Source: Filimonas effusa
GTDB lineage: Bacteria > Bacteroidota > Bacteroidia > Chitinophagales > Chitinophagaceae
Direction of reading: 5' to 3'
Assembly: GCF_004118675.1 (NCBI RefSeq)
Contig: NZ_SDHZ01000004.1
Location: 350,062-414,061, forward strand
DNA: 64,000 nucleotides
The notes under the pieces were generated by a model. That model did no database searches, had not been told where the DNA came from, and was given only the letters and a program-made list of their open reading frames with translations. A program made the translations under genes and the position numbers. Within the stretch, counting starts at the first letter, position 1; every line of letters begins with the position of its first letter. Shown in pieces: positions 54,927 through 63,729 of this stretch.

Positions 54927-55698
54927 CGCCCAGGGATATAGCTGGATGAACATTGCTGATTCTTTTTATAGCCAGGGAAGGTACTTTGAGGCATCTGTTT
55001 ACTGCGAGCGGGTGTTGTTTGCGCAGGAAGGCGGGCGGGCTACGGAAGAGGCTGTGTTCCTGAAAATACAATGTTATAAACAGCAGCGGGAATACCTGAA
55101 AATACCGCGTTTTATACAAACGGTGCAGCAGTTGTTCAGCGCCGATAGCCTGCAGCAGGCGCTGGCTTATGAAACGGCTTTGGCCTATTACCTGGCGGGC
55201 GATTTCGACAATGCGCTTGCTGTTGCGGACCGTGCTGTTTTACGGTTTGCCGGTGCCAATGTTGAGAGGTGGGCAAGTTTACTTAGGATATTATCCTTAA
55301 ATGAGTTGAGGAGATGGGATGATGCCGCAGCTATAGCGGGCAAGGCTGGTTTTTTAAGTGACAGTGTGCAGTATTGTTATGCCAGGCAGCCTCATCTGAA
55401 AAGTGAAGATAAGGCTGCCTGGCTGGCTACTTTCATTCCCGGCGGTGGTCATTTCTATGCGGGGAGAGCAGCAGAGGGACTGGCTTCCATAGGCATACAG
55501 GCGTTGGGTGTTTATTATGGTATTATCAGCTGGCAGCAGAAGCATTATATTTCGGCATGGCTTGTAGGCGGGGGGATAGCAGGTTCCTTTCATTTGGGGG
55601 GAGTACGCCGTGCGCAGGAACTGGTGCGTATCTATAATAACCGGAAAGCTGCTGCTTTTAATGAGCAGGTGAAGCTGCAATTGCTGCGTTCGTTTTGA
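54853..55698 (+). CDS. TPR-like exported protein with PGGGxFYAG segment (second copy)
   Basis: A protein of 281 residues, or 275 if the ATG at 54871 (MITRYYLTCIFLCATSIVSAQ) is used. Same plan as the gene upstream: signal peptide, TPR-like helices (FYSQGRYFEASVYCERVLF, ALAYYLAGDFDNALAVADRAVL) and a hydrophobic end with FIPGGGHFYAGRAAEGLASIG. The two look like diverged paralogs. Its start lies 74 bases (or 56) inside the preceding gene, an unusually long overlap in another frame. Confidence 0.8.
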   Translation: MKGILIMITRYYLTCIFLCATSIVSAQGYSWMNIADSFYSQGRYFEASVYCERVLFAQEGGRATEEAVFLKIQCYKQQREYLKIPRFIQTVQQLFSADSLQQALAYETALAYYLAGDFDNALAVADRAVLRFAGANVERWASLLRILSLNELRRWDDAAAIAGKAGFLSDSVQYCYARQPHLKSEDKAAWLATFIPGGGHFYAGRAAEGLASIGIQALGVYYGIISWQQKHYISAWLVGGGIAGSFHLGGVRRAQELVRIYNNRKAAAFNEQVKLQLLRSF

Positions 55699-55711
55699 GT
55701 TTGTCAAAAAC

Positions 55712-55750
55712 AAAAACAGGCCATATCATGACGATATGGCCTGTTTTATT
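55712..55750. terminator. Bidirectional terminator
   Basis: AAACAGGCCATATC and GATATGGCCTGTTT around ATGAC, flanked by A and T runs. It separates the YidD cluster from the convergent TM2 gene. Confidence 0.85.
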
Positions 55751-55766
55751 AAAGCATTGTTTTGTA

Positions 55767-56225
55767 CTACCACATAAAGAACCTCGGATTATCAACATAT
55801 TCGCTGATGTCGCCCGAGTTAATGATCAGTACTACAAAGTCGACCAAAGGCACGATACCGAAGATACCACCGCAGGTTAAGATATAACCGATCCAGGTGA
55901 AGGTAGCGGTACCCAGGTAAATACGGTGGATACCAAGGCCCCCCAGGAAGAAGTCGAGTACGATTGCCAGAACGGGACTTTTGTCGTTATAATATACCGC
56001 GCTTTGCTGTTTTTTAACAGCGGCAGCAGTATAAGTGCCGGTGGGGTCGAATTCTGCGACAAGACCTGCTGATGGCTGGCTCACGTCTGCGCTATTGGCA
56101 AACAGTGTTTCTACCTGGTTGTCGTCGATAACATAATCTGAGGAAGCCGCTGCTGTATTTTCTGCAGCGTAGCTTGAAATAGCCAATGAGCATGCAATTG
56201 CCAATGACAATAGTGCCTTTTTCAT
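55767..56225 (-). CDS. TM2-domain membrane protein
   Basis: A protein of 152 residues with a signal peptide (LLSLAIACSLAISSYAAE), a polar stretch of about 55 residues and a C-terminal TM2 domain: KSPVLAIVLDFFLGGLGIHRIYLG, then GIFGIVPLVDFVVLI. The function of bacterial TM2 proteins is not established. It has a perfect TATATTTG -7 box at 56255-56262. Confidence 0.88.
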   Translation of the reverse strand: MKKALLSLAIACSLAISSYAAENTAAASSDYVIDDNQVETLFANSADVSQPSAGLVAEFDPTGTYTAAAVKKQQSAVYYNDKSPVLAIVLDFFLGGLGIHRIYLGTATFTWIGYILTCGGIFGIVPLVDFVVLIINSGDISEYVDNPRFFMW

Positions 56226-56254
56226 GATTGTTGGGTTTAAGGTAATAATTTTGT

Positions 56255-56262
56255 CAAATATA
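56255..56262 (-). promoter_or_regulatory. -7 box of the TM2 gene
   Basis: TATATTTG on the minus strand, 30 bases before the ATG; no clear TTG at the proper distance. Confidence 0.5.
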
Positions 56263-56424
56263 AGGTCCCTTAGTTAATGTTGAAAGCCTTGCTAACAACT
56301 CCCGGAAAATTAGGGGTGAATGAAAGTTTCCGGGACCTTTTGGCACTCATTTTCAACCATTCTTCCACTTCCACGGCTATGAAATAGGAAATATAAGTTT
56401 ATCTTTAAGCCAGTAAAAGGAAAA

Positions 56425-57024
56425 ATGTATATGAAGACGAAGTACCTTGCTCTAATTGTTATTGTAGCCCTTGTTCTAGTTCTTGGAGGGTGCGGATGTA
56501 CCAGTTATAACGGATTGGTAGGTGGCGACCAGGGTGTTAAAAAAGCCTGGAGTAACGTAGAAACCAACTACCAGCGCAGGACCGACCTGTACAGCAGTGT
56601 TATCAAAACCATTGAAGGTTCTGCCAATTTCGAAAAATCTACTTTGAAAGAGGTGCTGGAAGCGCGATCCAAAGCCACTTCTGTTCAGGTGAATATCAGT
56701 GATCCCAAGTCTTTGGAACAATACCAGCAGGCCCAGGCGCAGCTCCAGGGTTCTTTCAGCCGTTTGATGGCTGTGGCGGAAGCTTATCCTAATTTAAAAA
56801 CAACAGATGCTTTCAGGGACTTCCAGACCCAGATAGAAGGCACTGAAAACAGGATCAATATTGCGCGCAGGGACTATAATGGCACTGTGGAGGGATATAA
56901 CCTTAAAGTGAAAACTTTCCCTAACAATATTTTCGCCGGCTTCTTTGGCTTTAGTGAAAAAGCTTACTATAAAGCCGATCCGGGTAGCGAACGTAATCCT
57001 GACATTCAATTCAACATCAAGTAA
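56425..57024 (+). CDS. LemA-family protein
   Basis: A protein of 199 residues: an N-terminal membrane helix or lipobox-like segment (IVIVALVLVLGGCGC), then the LemA helices (YNGLVGGDQGVKKAWSNVETNYQRRTDL, VLEARSKATSVQVN, RDFQTQIEGTENRINIARRDYN) and the conserved end FPNNIFAGFFGF. Placed 12 bases before two TPM-domain genes, the usual LemA-YgcG association. Role in the envelope unclear. Confidence 0.93.
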   Translation: MYMKTKYLALIVIVALVLVLGGCGCTSYNGLVGGDQGVKKAWSNVETNYQRRTDLYSSVIKTIEGSANFEKSTLKEVLEARSKATSVQVNISDPKSLEQYQQAQAQLQGSFSRLMAVAEAYPNLKTTDAFRDFQTQIEGTENRINIARRDYNGTVEGYNLKVKTFPNNIFAGFFGFSEKAYYKADPGSERNPDIQFNIK

Positions 57025-57036
57025 TTATTGATAAGA

Positions 57037-57498
57037 ATGTTTTCATTTTTCAGAAAAAAGCCGCAACAGTTTTTTTCTGCTGAAGAGCAGGCGAAAATAG
57101 TTGCGGCTATTCAGCAGGCAGAAAAAAGCACCAGCGGTGAAGTGAGGGTTTACATTGAGAGTCATTGTAAATATGTAAAACCTATTGACCGTGCTATAGA
57201 GATCTTTTATGGTCTCCAGATGGAACGTACTGCTTTACGCAATGGTGTACTGGTATATGTTGCCATGAAAGACAGGCAGCTGGCCATTTTCGGTGATGAA
57301 AATATTTACAAGGTGGCCGGCACCGCGTTCTGGGAGGAAGAAGTGCGTCATATGCTTGCCGCCTTCAATAAGGAGGACCATGCACAGGGTATAGCTACAG
57401 TAGTCCTGGAAATAGGAGAGGCGCTGGAGAAATTCTTTCCCTACGATGGCGTTACGGATAAGAATGAGTTACCCGATGACATTGTTTTCGGGAAATAA
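57037..57498 (+). CDS. TPM-domain protein, short form
   Basis: A protein of 153 residues from ATG 57037, rather than the TTG at 57028. TPM-type text: EEQAKIVAAIQQAEKSTSGEVRVYIESHC, GVLVYVAMKDRQLAIFGDENIY, HAQGIATVVLEIGEAL. No signal peptide, unlike the next gene. Probably works with LemA and the longer TPM protein. Confidence 0.85.
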   Translation: MFSFFRKKPQQFFSAEEQAKIVAAIQQAEKSTSGEVRVYIESHCKYVKPIDRAIEIFYGLQMERTALRNGVLVYVAMKDRQLAIFGDENIYKVAGTAFWEEEVRHMLAAFNKEDHAQGIATVVLEIGEALEKFFPYDGVTDKNELPDDIVFGK

Positions 57499-57576
57499 CA
57501 GTTGCCTGTTGCCGGATATTCACCGTGGTGTAAAAAGCCCTATTTATTGATTACCTATTTGGATGATTTTATTGGC

Positions 57577-58377
57577 ATGAAGAGACTTTTATATATTCTG
57601 GCGGGGATCTTTTTTATGGTTGCACAGGTGAAGGCGCAGGAATTGCTTGCCAAGCCCAACCCACCCCGGCTGGTAGTAGATAAGGCCGGCGTTTTGTCGC
57701 CGGAGCAACGCCAGATCCTGGAAGATAAGCTGGTGGCTTTGGATGATAGTACTTCCAACCAGATCTGTATTGTAACCATTCCCACACTTGACGGCGGTTC
57801 TATCGACGACTATGCTGTAAACCTGTTCCGCAGCTGGGGTATTGGCAATAAGAAGACCAATAACGGCGTACTGGTGCTGGTAGCGGTCAACGACCGTAAG
57901 ATCCGCATTGAAGTTGGTTATGGGCTGGAAGGCGCTATCCCCGATGTTATTGCGAAGAGTATTATCAATAACGATCTGGGGCCTGCATTCAAACAGGGAA
58001 ACTATTATCGCGGCTTTGTACAGGCTTCTGAATCGCTCAGTAAGGCTGCGGCTGGTGAATATAAGGAACCCAGGCATCGCAAGTCGGCGAAGGGGGGCAG
58101 TTCTCTTGGTTCGTTCATTGCCATTTTTATTATTATCATCGTTATCATATCCATCAGCTCCCGTGGCGGCGGTGGCCGTGGCGGTGGCATGATGAGTCGT
58201 CGTGGTTCAGATGTGCTTACTCCCTTTATTCTCGGAAGCCTGCTTGGCGGCGGTGGCCGCAGCGGTGGCAGCGACTGGGGCGGTGGAGGCGGCTGGGGTG
58301 GCGGCAGTGGCGGAGGCGGCTTCGGTGGCTTCGGCGGCGGCAGCTCCGGTGGCGGTGGCGCCAGCGGAGGATGGTAG
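57577..58377 (+). CDS. TPM-domain protein with glycine-rich tail (YgcG-like)
   Basis: A protein of 266 residues from ATG 57577, giving a signal peptide (LLYILAGIFFMVAQVKAQ). The TPM domain (RLVVDKAGVLSPEQRQILEDKL to NDLGPAFKQGNYYRGF) is followed by a membrane helix (SFIAIFIIIIVIISI) and a tail of about 60 residues that is almost all Gly, Ser and Trp. This architecture is standard for YgcG-like proteins. Confidence 0.92.
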   Translation: MKRLLYILAGIFFMVAQVKAQELLAKPNPPRLVVDKAGVLSPEQRQILEDKLVALDDSTSNQICIVTIPTLDGGSIDDYAVNLFRSWGIGNKKTNNGVLVLVAVNDRKIRIEVGYGLEGAIPDVIAKSIINNDLGPAFKQGNYYRGFVQASESLSKAAAGEYKEPRHRKSAKGGSSLGSFIAIFIIIIVIISISSRGGGGRGGGMMSRRGSDVLTPFILGSLLGGGGRSGGSDWGGGGGWGGGSGGGGFGGFGGGSSGGGGASGGW

Positions 58378-58461
58378 GTGCAGATTGTGGAATGGGGGAT
58401 GAGGGAACGGTGGATATGATATGCAGGAGAAAGCGTCCCGAAAGGGAAAAATATAATAAAC

Positions 58462-58494
58462 AAAAAAGCCGGAACTATTTTCTCCGGCTTTTTT
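58462..58494. terminator. Bidirectional terminator
   Basis: AAAAAAGCCGGA and TCCGGCTTTTTT around ACTATTTTC, between convergent genes. Confidence 0.85.
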
Positions 58495-58512
58495 GTTGGT
58501 AGTAGTTACTAA

Positions 58513-60984
58513 CTATTTAACTATCTGGTCGATCAGTTTTATCTGTTCTGCAAGAACGTTCTTGTTTGCTTTAGCTGCCTGTTTACGTTTTTTCAGCTTT
58601 CTAAGTTCAGAAACGATTGCTTCGCGGTATTCAGGAGCCATTGGGCCTATCTGCATACTAAAGGCATTGACGCTGTTTAAGGCTGTTTTGAAATGATCCA
58701 TATCTTCTACTACAGTGAGGTAGTAAATGATGTCGAAACTGCTGGTGAACTTGTCGTAGGGAGAGCCGTCTTTGAATTTGTTATAAACACTGTCGAAGTC
58801 GGCATCCGTTTTTTCCAGGATGGAGATCTTTTCTATGCTTTCTTTCAGTTGTCCGCGTGCGTCCTTTTTAAGCTGTGGCAGCATGGATAAGGCTTTGGTG
58901 GGATTGATCTCTGCCAGTGCCGCCAGAGAAGCGCCGGCTACTGAATAAGACGAATCCTGCAGGCCTGCCAGGAAGAAAGCTTCGTTTGCTGCGTTCTGCT
59001 GGTCGCCGATCACTGTAATAGCGAGGGCACGGTTGAGGCGGCTTGCATCTTTTTTAGACATGGCTGTTACCTGTTGCAGGGTGGCTGCATCTGCTTCTTT
59101 GCCTGCCAGTCCTTTTAAGGCAATGCTGCGGATCCCCTGGTAAGGGTCTTTCAGTCCCCAGCTGATGATAGGCTGCAGGGCAGTATTCTGCGGATGCATG
59201 ATCGCATATTCCAAAGCCTCTCTTCTGTCGACATAGTTGGCGGCGTGTTTAAACTGGTACAGCCAGGCTTCATTTGACTGGTGGTCTTCTTTTTCCGCAA
59301 GTAATATTTTATCTGCATCTACGCTTATCCATTGCGGGGCGGCGCTTACAGGGAAGCGGAAACTGTCGTCCCTGCCATTGATCCATACCCTGTGGCGGGT
59401 CTTTTGCCCGTTTACATAAAGATCTATATCTACGGGCAGGCGGAACAGTTTACTGCCTTCCTGTACCTGTTTGATGGTTACTGTTGTAAAACCAGCTTCG
59501 GGATTTGAATAGCTGATGTCGAGTTTGGGATGACTGTTTCCGAAATACCATTGATTGAAGAACCAGTTAAGATCCTGGCCTGTTACCGCTTCAAAAGCCA
59601 GGCGCAGCTGGTGTGCTTCGCCGGTGCTGAATTTGTTTTGGGTGAGGTACAGGTGCATTGATCTAAAGAATGCAGAGTCGCCTATTTCGTGACGCAGCAT
59701 GTTCAGGATCCGGCCGCCTTTATGGTAGCTAACTGCATCAAACATATCTTCCTGCGTTTTGTAATGGAACCGCACCAGGTCTTTCGATTCGCTCCTGCTA
59801 TTGATATAGGTCTGCAGGTCGTTGTAATTGGTTTCGCGGCCTTTGTCGTCGCCGTACTTATATTCATCCCATAATACTTCGCTGTAGTTGGCGAAGCTTT
59901 CGTTAACGGTGAGGTTGCTCCAGCTTTCGGCAGTTACGAGGTCGCCAAACCATTGGTGGAACAGTTCGTGTGCAACATAAGCTTCAAACTGATTACCGTC
60001 GGACAACTCCCTGGCATTTTGTTGTAACTTATCGGTATGCAGGGTTGCCGTTGTATTTTCCATGGCGCCGCTTACATAGTCACGTGCGGTCATCTGCGCA
60101 TATTTAACCCAGGGATATTCCAGGTCGAGGATACGGGAGTAAAAGGCGATCATCTCCGGCGTATTGCCGAAAATACGGCGTGCTACGTCTTTGTATTCCG
60201 GCTCCACGTAATACCATACCGGTTTTCCTTTATAGCTATCCTTTACGATGGAATAATCGCCTATGCCCATAAACATCAGGTAAGGGGCATGCGGCTGGCT
60301 CATTTTCCAGGTATCGGTGCGGGTGCCGTCGGTATTGTTCTTCTGGTTTACCAGCAGGCCATTGCTGAGCGATACATATTTTGAAGGCACCGTCATGGCA
60401 ATTTCCTGTGTGGTTTTTTGGTTGGGGTGGTCGATGGTAGGGCACCATACACTTGTTCCTTCGGTTTCACCCTGTGTCCATACCTGTATGGGTTTGCCGG
60501 CTTCTTCTCCTTTGGGGTTGATAAAATACAAACCTTTTGCTTCTGTGATGGCGGCGCTGCCTTCTCCCTTATACTCGTTGGGTTTGGCTATATAACTGAT
60601 ATATACGGTATAATCCTCGTCGCGTTTATAAACCTTGTTCAGTTTAATATGCAGCTGCATGGAGTCGTAAGCGTAATTGAGCCTGCTTGTTTTCCCGTTC
60701 TTATATAACGCTACTTCTTCAATGGTCATGCCTTTGGCGTCGAGATGTAAGGAATCCGTTTCATAAAAATGAGGGTGCAGCGTTATCCAGGCCTTGCCGG
60801 GCATATACGCCTTGTCGTAATTGAAGCGAACATCCAGTTTGGTGTGCACCAGGTCATGTTGTTTGGTTGCAGAAGCCCTGTAGATCTTCTTCCAGCTCTC
60901 ATCCTGTTGTCCCTCTGTCATAGGGTTCTGTGCAAAAACGCTCACCGACGCCAAGACACAGATCGCAGACATCAATTTTACCAT
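58513..60984 (-). CDS. M1-family metallo-aminopeptidase
   Basis: A protein of 823 residues with a signal peptide (SAICVLASVSVFAQ). The exopeptidase signature GAMEN is at 306-310 and the zinc site HELFH at 339-343 with the third ligand Glu362 (NESFANYSEVLW). A HEAT-like C-terminal region follows (ALQPIISWGLKDPYQGIRSIALKGLAG). Removes N-terminal residues from peptides, presumably in the periplasm. Single gene, divergent from the DUF4476 gene. Confidence 0.95.
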   Translation of the reverse strand: MVKLMSAICVLASVSVFAQNPMTEGQQDESWKKIYRASATKQHDLVHTKLDVRFNYDKAYMPGKAWITLHPHFYETDSLHLDAKGMTIEEVALYKNGKTSRLNYAYDSMQLHIKLNKVYKRDEDYTVYISYIAKPNEYKGEGSAAITEAKGLYFINPKGEEAGKPIQVWTQGETEGTSVWCPTIDHPNQKTTQEIAMTVPSKYVSLSNGLLVNQKNNTDGTRTDTWKMSQPHAPYLMFMGIGDYSIVKDSYKGKPVWYYVEPEYKDVARRIFGNTPEMIAFYSRILDLEYPWVKYAQMTARDYVSGAMENTTATLHTDKLQQNARELSDGNQFEAYVAHELFHQWFGDLVTAESWSNLTVNESFANYSEVLWDEYKYGDDKGRETNYNDLQTYINSRSESKDLVRFHYKTQEDMFDAVSYHKGGRILNMLRHEIGDSAFFRSMHLYLTQNKFSTGEAHQLRLAFEAVTGQDLNWFFNQWYFGNSHPKLDISYSNPEAGFTTVTIKQVQEGSKLFRLPVDIDLYVNGQKTRHRVWINGRDDSFRFPVSAAPQWISVDADKILLAEKEDHQSNEAWLYQFKHAANYVDRREALEYAIMHPQNTALQPIISWGLKDPYQGIRSIALKGLAGKEADAATLQQVTAMSKKDASRLNRALAITVIGDQQNAANEAFFLAGLQDSSYSVAGASLAALAEINPTKALSMLPQLKKDARGQLKESIEKISILEKTDADFDSVYNKFKDGSPYDKFTSSFDIIYYLTVVEDMDHFKTALNSVNAFSMQIGPMAPEYREAIVSELRKLKKRKQAAKANKNVLAEQIKLIDQIVK

Positions 60985-61155
60985 TTGAAAATTTTAAGGG
61001 TGGTAAAATAGGTTTTTTTCATGTTGCATCCCCATGTGATAGGGAGGAATGCCGTTTTTTTTATGTTAAAGGCAGCCTTTCCATTAAGGATGTTGCGTAT
61101 GGAAGGTGTAAACGTGGCTCGATTGTGGTAGTTTTGTTCAAAACGTTCTTTTAGG

Positions 61156-62622
61156 ATGAAATTGCAATTCTCAGGTATCAAAGCTTTTTTATGGTTGATC
61201 GCTTGCTGCTTCACGCTTTGCACTGCGGCTCAGCAAAGCCATTTCATGTATATTCAATCCGATAATAAAGCGCCTTTTTCGGTTACCGTTGATAACAGTA
61301 CGCAATACAGTTCCAATGGAACCGGCTACCTTATTGTGCCTAAAATAGCAAAAGGAAAACACCAGGTTAATATTGGATTCGCGGATAATAAATACCCTGT
61401 TCAGGCTTTTACTGTCGAGATCACAGATTCCGATATGGGGTATGCCCTTAAAAATTACGGGGAAAAGGGATGGGGGCTGTTTAACCTTCAGACGATGGGG
61501 GTGATCATGGCCAAATCGTCCGGTGTGCAACCGGCTACGGAAACCCGGCCTGCGGATAATAGCGGTACTGCAAAGAATAAACCGGCAGCCAACGCTCAGC
61601 CCGGAAAAGCAACAGCGCCTGCTACCCAGCCTGCGGGCAACCAGTTTGGCGATATGCTGTCGCAGGTGGTGGGTGATCCTACATTACAGCAGAAGCCTGC
61701 TGCTGCGGTAAAAAATCCTGCCACAAATACATCGGGGAAAGCGCCTGCTGCGCAACAGGCTACTGTGGTAACGGCGCCTGCTGAAACCAAACCTGTTGCC
61801 GATAGTGAAACTACTGCTGCCACACAGGTGCCTGAAGATGCCTGGGATGCCGCGGCTACCAAGGGAGTGATCAAAGCCAGCGAACAGGCGGGGAAAGAAG
61901 GTTTTGGTTATACGTTCATTGATTTCAATGCAAAAGGCGCCGATACCGTAAAGATCTTTATTCCTTCAGGAGCAGATCCGGAGGAGGCTGCGGATGCAAC
62001 GATCAGGGCGATCGACTCGGTGGTTGCTGCCCCGAAAGAAACGGAGGGTGCCACTGTTAATAAAACAAACAAGAAAACAGATCCAGGTAAGAAAAGCGAT
62101 CCTGTATTTGTAGATACGCCGGCGGCAACTGCGCCTGGAGCAGGTTCCGGCACAACTGTTTCCAATCCTTTCTATACCAGGCCGGCAGATAAGAACAGCG
62201 AACCTGTTACGGCGGAAGACAAACCTGGAAACAAGGAAAAGCCCAAGGCTATTGCAGCAGAAGGGGAGGAGAAAGAAGCTGCCGGAAAAGAAGGCCAGCC
62301 TGTGGCAGCTGTTTCCTATAACTCGAACTGTACAGGAGGCATGGCGGCAGCAAAAGACATGGAAAAGCTGAAAAAGAAAATGGTTAGCGAGGATGGTGAC
62401 GATAAAATGGTGGCTGCTGCCAGGAAAGGCTTTAAATCGAGGTGTTATACAACAGAACAGATCAGGGAGCTGGGCAGGTTGTTTTATACCGATGAAAGCC
62501 GTTATAAGTTCTACGACGCTGCTTATCCCTTTGTATATGATGTAACCAATTTCCAGTCACTGGAAACGATGTTGCTTGATGATTATTATAAAAAACGGTT
62601 CAGAGCGATGCTCCGTTTATAA
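61156..62622 (+). CDS. Secreted DUF4476 protein
   Basis: A protein of 488 residues: signal peptide (FLWLIACCFTLCTAAQ), an N-terminal beta domain (about 25-115; HFMYIQSDNKAPFSVTVDN), a long disordered Ala/Pro/Thr/Lys-rich middle (about 115-380), and a C-terminal DUF4476 domain (CTGGMAAAKDMEKLKKKM, CYTTEQIRELGRLFYTDESRYKFYDAAYPFVYD). Function of DUF4476 is unknown. A -7 box TAGTTTTG lies at 61129-61136. truA follows after 14 bases. Confidence 0.85.
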   Translation: MKLQFSGIKAFLWLIACCFTLCTAAQQSHFMYIQSDNKAPFSVTVDNSTQYSSNGTGYLIVPKIAKGKHQVNIGFADNKYPVQAFTVEITDSDMGYALKNYGEKGWGLFNLQTMGVIMAKSSGVQPATETRPADNSGTAKNKPAANAQPGKATAPATQPAGNQFGDMLSQVVGDPTLQQKPAAAVKNPATNTSGKAPAAQQATVVTAPAETKPVADSETTAATQVPEDAWDAAATKGVIKASEQAGKEGFGYTFIDFNAKGADTVKIFIPSGADPEEAADATIRAIDSVVAAPKETEGATVNKTNKKTDPGKKSDPVFVDTPAATAPGAGSGTTVSNPFYTRPADKNSEPVTAEDKPGNKEKPKAIAAEGEEKEAAGKEGQPVAAVSYNSNCTGGMAAAKDMEKLKKKMVSEDGDDKMVAAARKGFKSRCYTTEQIRELGRLFYTDESRYKFYDAAYPFVYDVTNFQSLETMLLDDYYKKRFRAMLRL

Positions 62623-62626
62623 TTTT

Positions 62627-62632
62627 AAGGAG
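62627..62632 (+). promoter_or_regulatory. Shine-Dalgarno site of truA
   Basis: AAGGAG, four bases before the truA ATG. Such a site is rare in this window, where most genes have none. Confidence 0.6.
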
Positions 62633-62636
62633 TATT

Positions 62637-63362
62637 ATGCCCCGCTATTTTCTGGAATTAGCTTATAAGGGAACTGCTTACAGCGGCTTCCAGGTACAGG
62701 ACAATGTAGTTACCGTTCAATCTGAAGTTGAAAAGGCGCTGCAAACCGTGCTGCGGATACCTGTTGCATTAACCGGTTCTTCCCGTACCGATGCAGGTGT
62801 GCATGCCTTGCAGAACTATTTTCATTTCGATTTCCCGCACGAAATAGCTCCCAGGCTGTTATATAATATCAATGCGGTACTGCCGCCCGATATTGTTGCT
62901 AAAAGTTTGAAGCAGGTTGCAGATGATGCGCATTCCCGTTTTATGGCTACTTCGAGGGAATACCGGTATCATATTTACCGGGAGAAAGATCCTTTTCTCA
63001 ACGATCGCGCCTGGTTCTTTCCGTATAAACTGGAACTATCACTATTGAATGAAGCAGCTGGCGTGCTTAAGGAATACAAGGATTTTACTTCCTTCTCCAA
63101 GCGGAACACCCAGGTAAAGACGTTTATATGCGATATACAGTACTCTCAATGGCATGAACATGACAACCAACTGATCTACGAGGTAAAAGCCAATCGCTTC
63201 CTTAGAGGTATGGTACGTGGCCTGGTAGCTACTATGGTGCGTGTAGGAAGAGGAAGTATGACGATTGATGAATTCCGCGGGGTAATAGAAGCCAAAGACT
63301 GCAGTAAAGCGGATTTTGCGGCGCCGGGGGCAGGGTTGTTTCTCGTGCGTGTAAATTATTAG
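62637..63362 (+). CDS. truA: tRNA pseudouridine synthase A
   Basis: A protein of 241 residues. Catalytic Asp52 in SSRTDAGVHAL, followed by NINAVLPPDI, SREYRYHIY and the C-terminal FLRGMVRGLVATMVRVGRG. Modifies uridines 38-40 in the anticodon arm of tRNAs. Probably co-transcribed with the DUF4476 gene. Confidence 0.96.
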   Translation: MPRYFLELAYKGTAYSGFQVQDNVVTVQSEVEKALQTVLRIPVALTGSSRTDAGVHALQNYFHFDFPHEIAPRLLYNINAVLPPDIVAKSLKQVADDAHSRFMATSREYRYHIYREKDPFLNDRAWFFPYKLELSLLNEAAGVLKEYKDFTSFSKRNTQVKTFICDIQYSQWHEHDNQLIYEVKANRFLRGMVRGLVATMVRVGRGSMTIDEFRGVIEAKDCSKADFAAPGAGLFLVRVNY

Positions 63363-63472
63363 CATGCTTATTTAGTTGCTGCCGCTAAAAAAATGAATTG
63401 CTGAAAGCCTTTGTCTGCTTATGTTTCACGACCTGTCCTTCTATTATCTGCTATCTGTTTTCAAAAAAAGCT

Positions 63473-63502
63473 TTGCAGTAACATAATTACTCCTATATTT
63501 GC
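63473..63502 (+). promoter_or_regulatory. Tandem rRNA-type promoter P1
   Basis: TTG (63473-63475), 18-base spacer, TATATTTG (63494-63501). Just downstream a small stem CTTC/GAAG and GTTCATTGAAAG (63524-63535). Confidence 0.7.
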
Positions 63503-63584
63503 ACCCGCTTCTAAAGGAAGTAAGTTCATTGAAAGATAACAGTACGGATCGAAGAAAAAAGGAGATAAAAACTTCAAAATAAAT

Positions 63585-63614
63585 TTGGTCAGAAAGTAAA
63601 AACTGTTACCTTTG
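63585..63614 (+). promoter_or_regulatory. Tandem rRNA-type promoter P2
   Basis: TTG (63585-63587), 19-base spacer, TACCTTTG (63607-63614). Followed by GATCG-AAAAA-CGATC and GCTCATTGAAAA (63639-63650). Confidence 0.8.
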
Positions 63615-63697
63615 CAACCCGATCGAAAAACGATCACAGCTCATTGAAAATCAGATGTTTAGTAAGAAGGAAACGAAAAAATATTTCTAAAAAACAT

Positions 63698-63729
63698 TTG
63701 GTTGATAAGCGAAAAAGTCTTTACCTTTG
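63698..63729 (+). promoter_or_regulatory. Tandem rRNA-type promoter P3
   Basis: TTG at 63698 or 63702, then TACCTTTG (63722-63729). P2 and P3 share TTACCTTTGCAACCCGA exactly. Confidence 0.8.
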
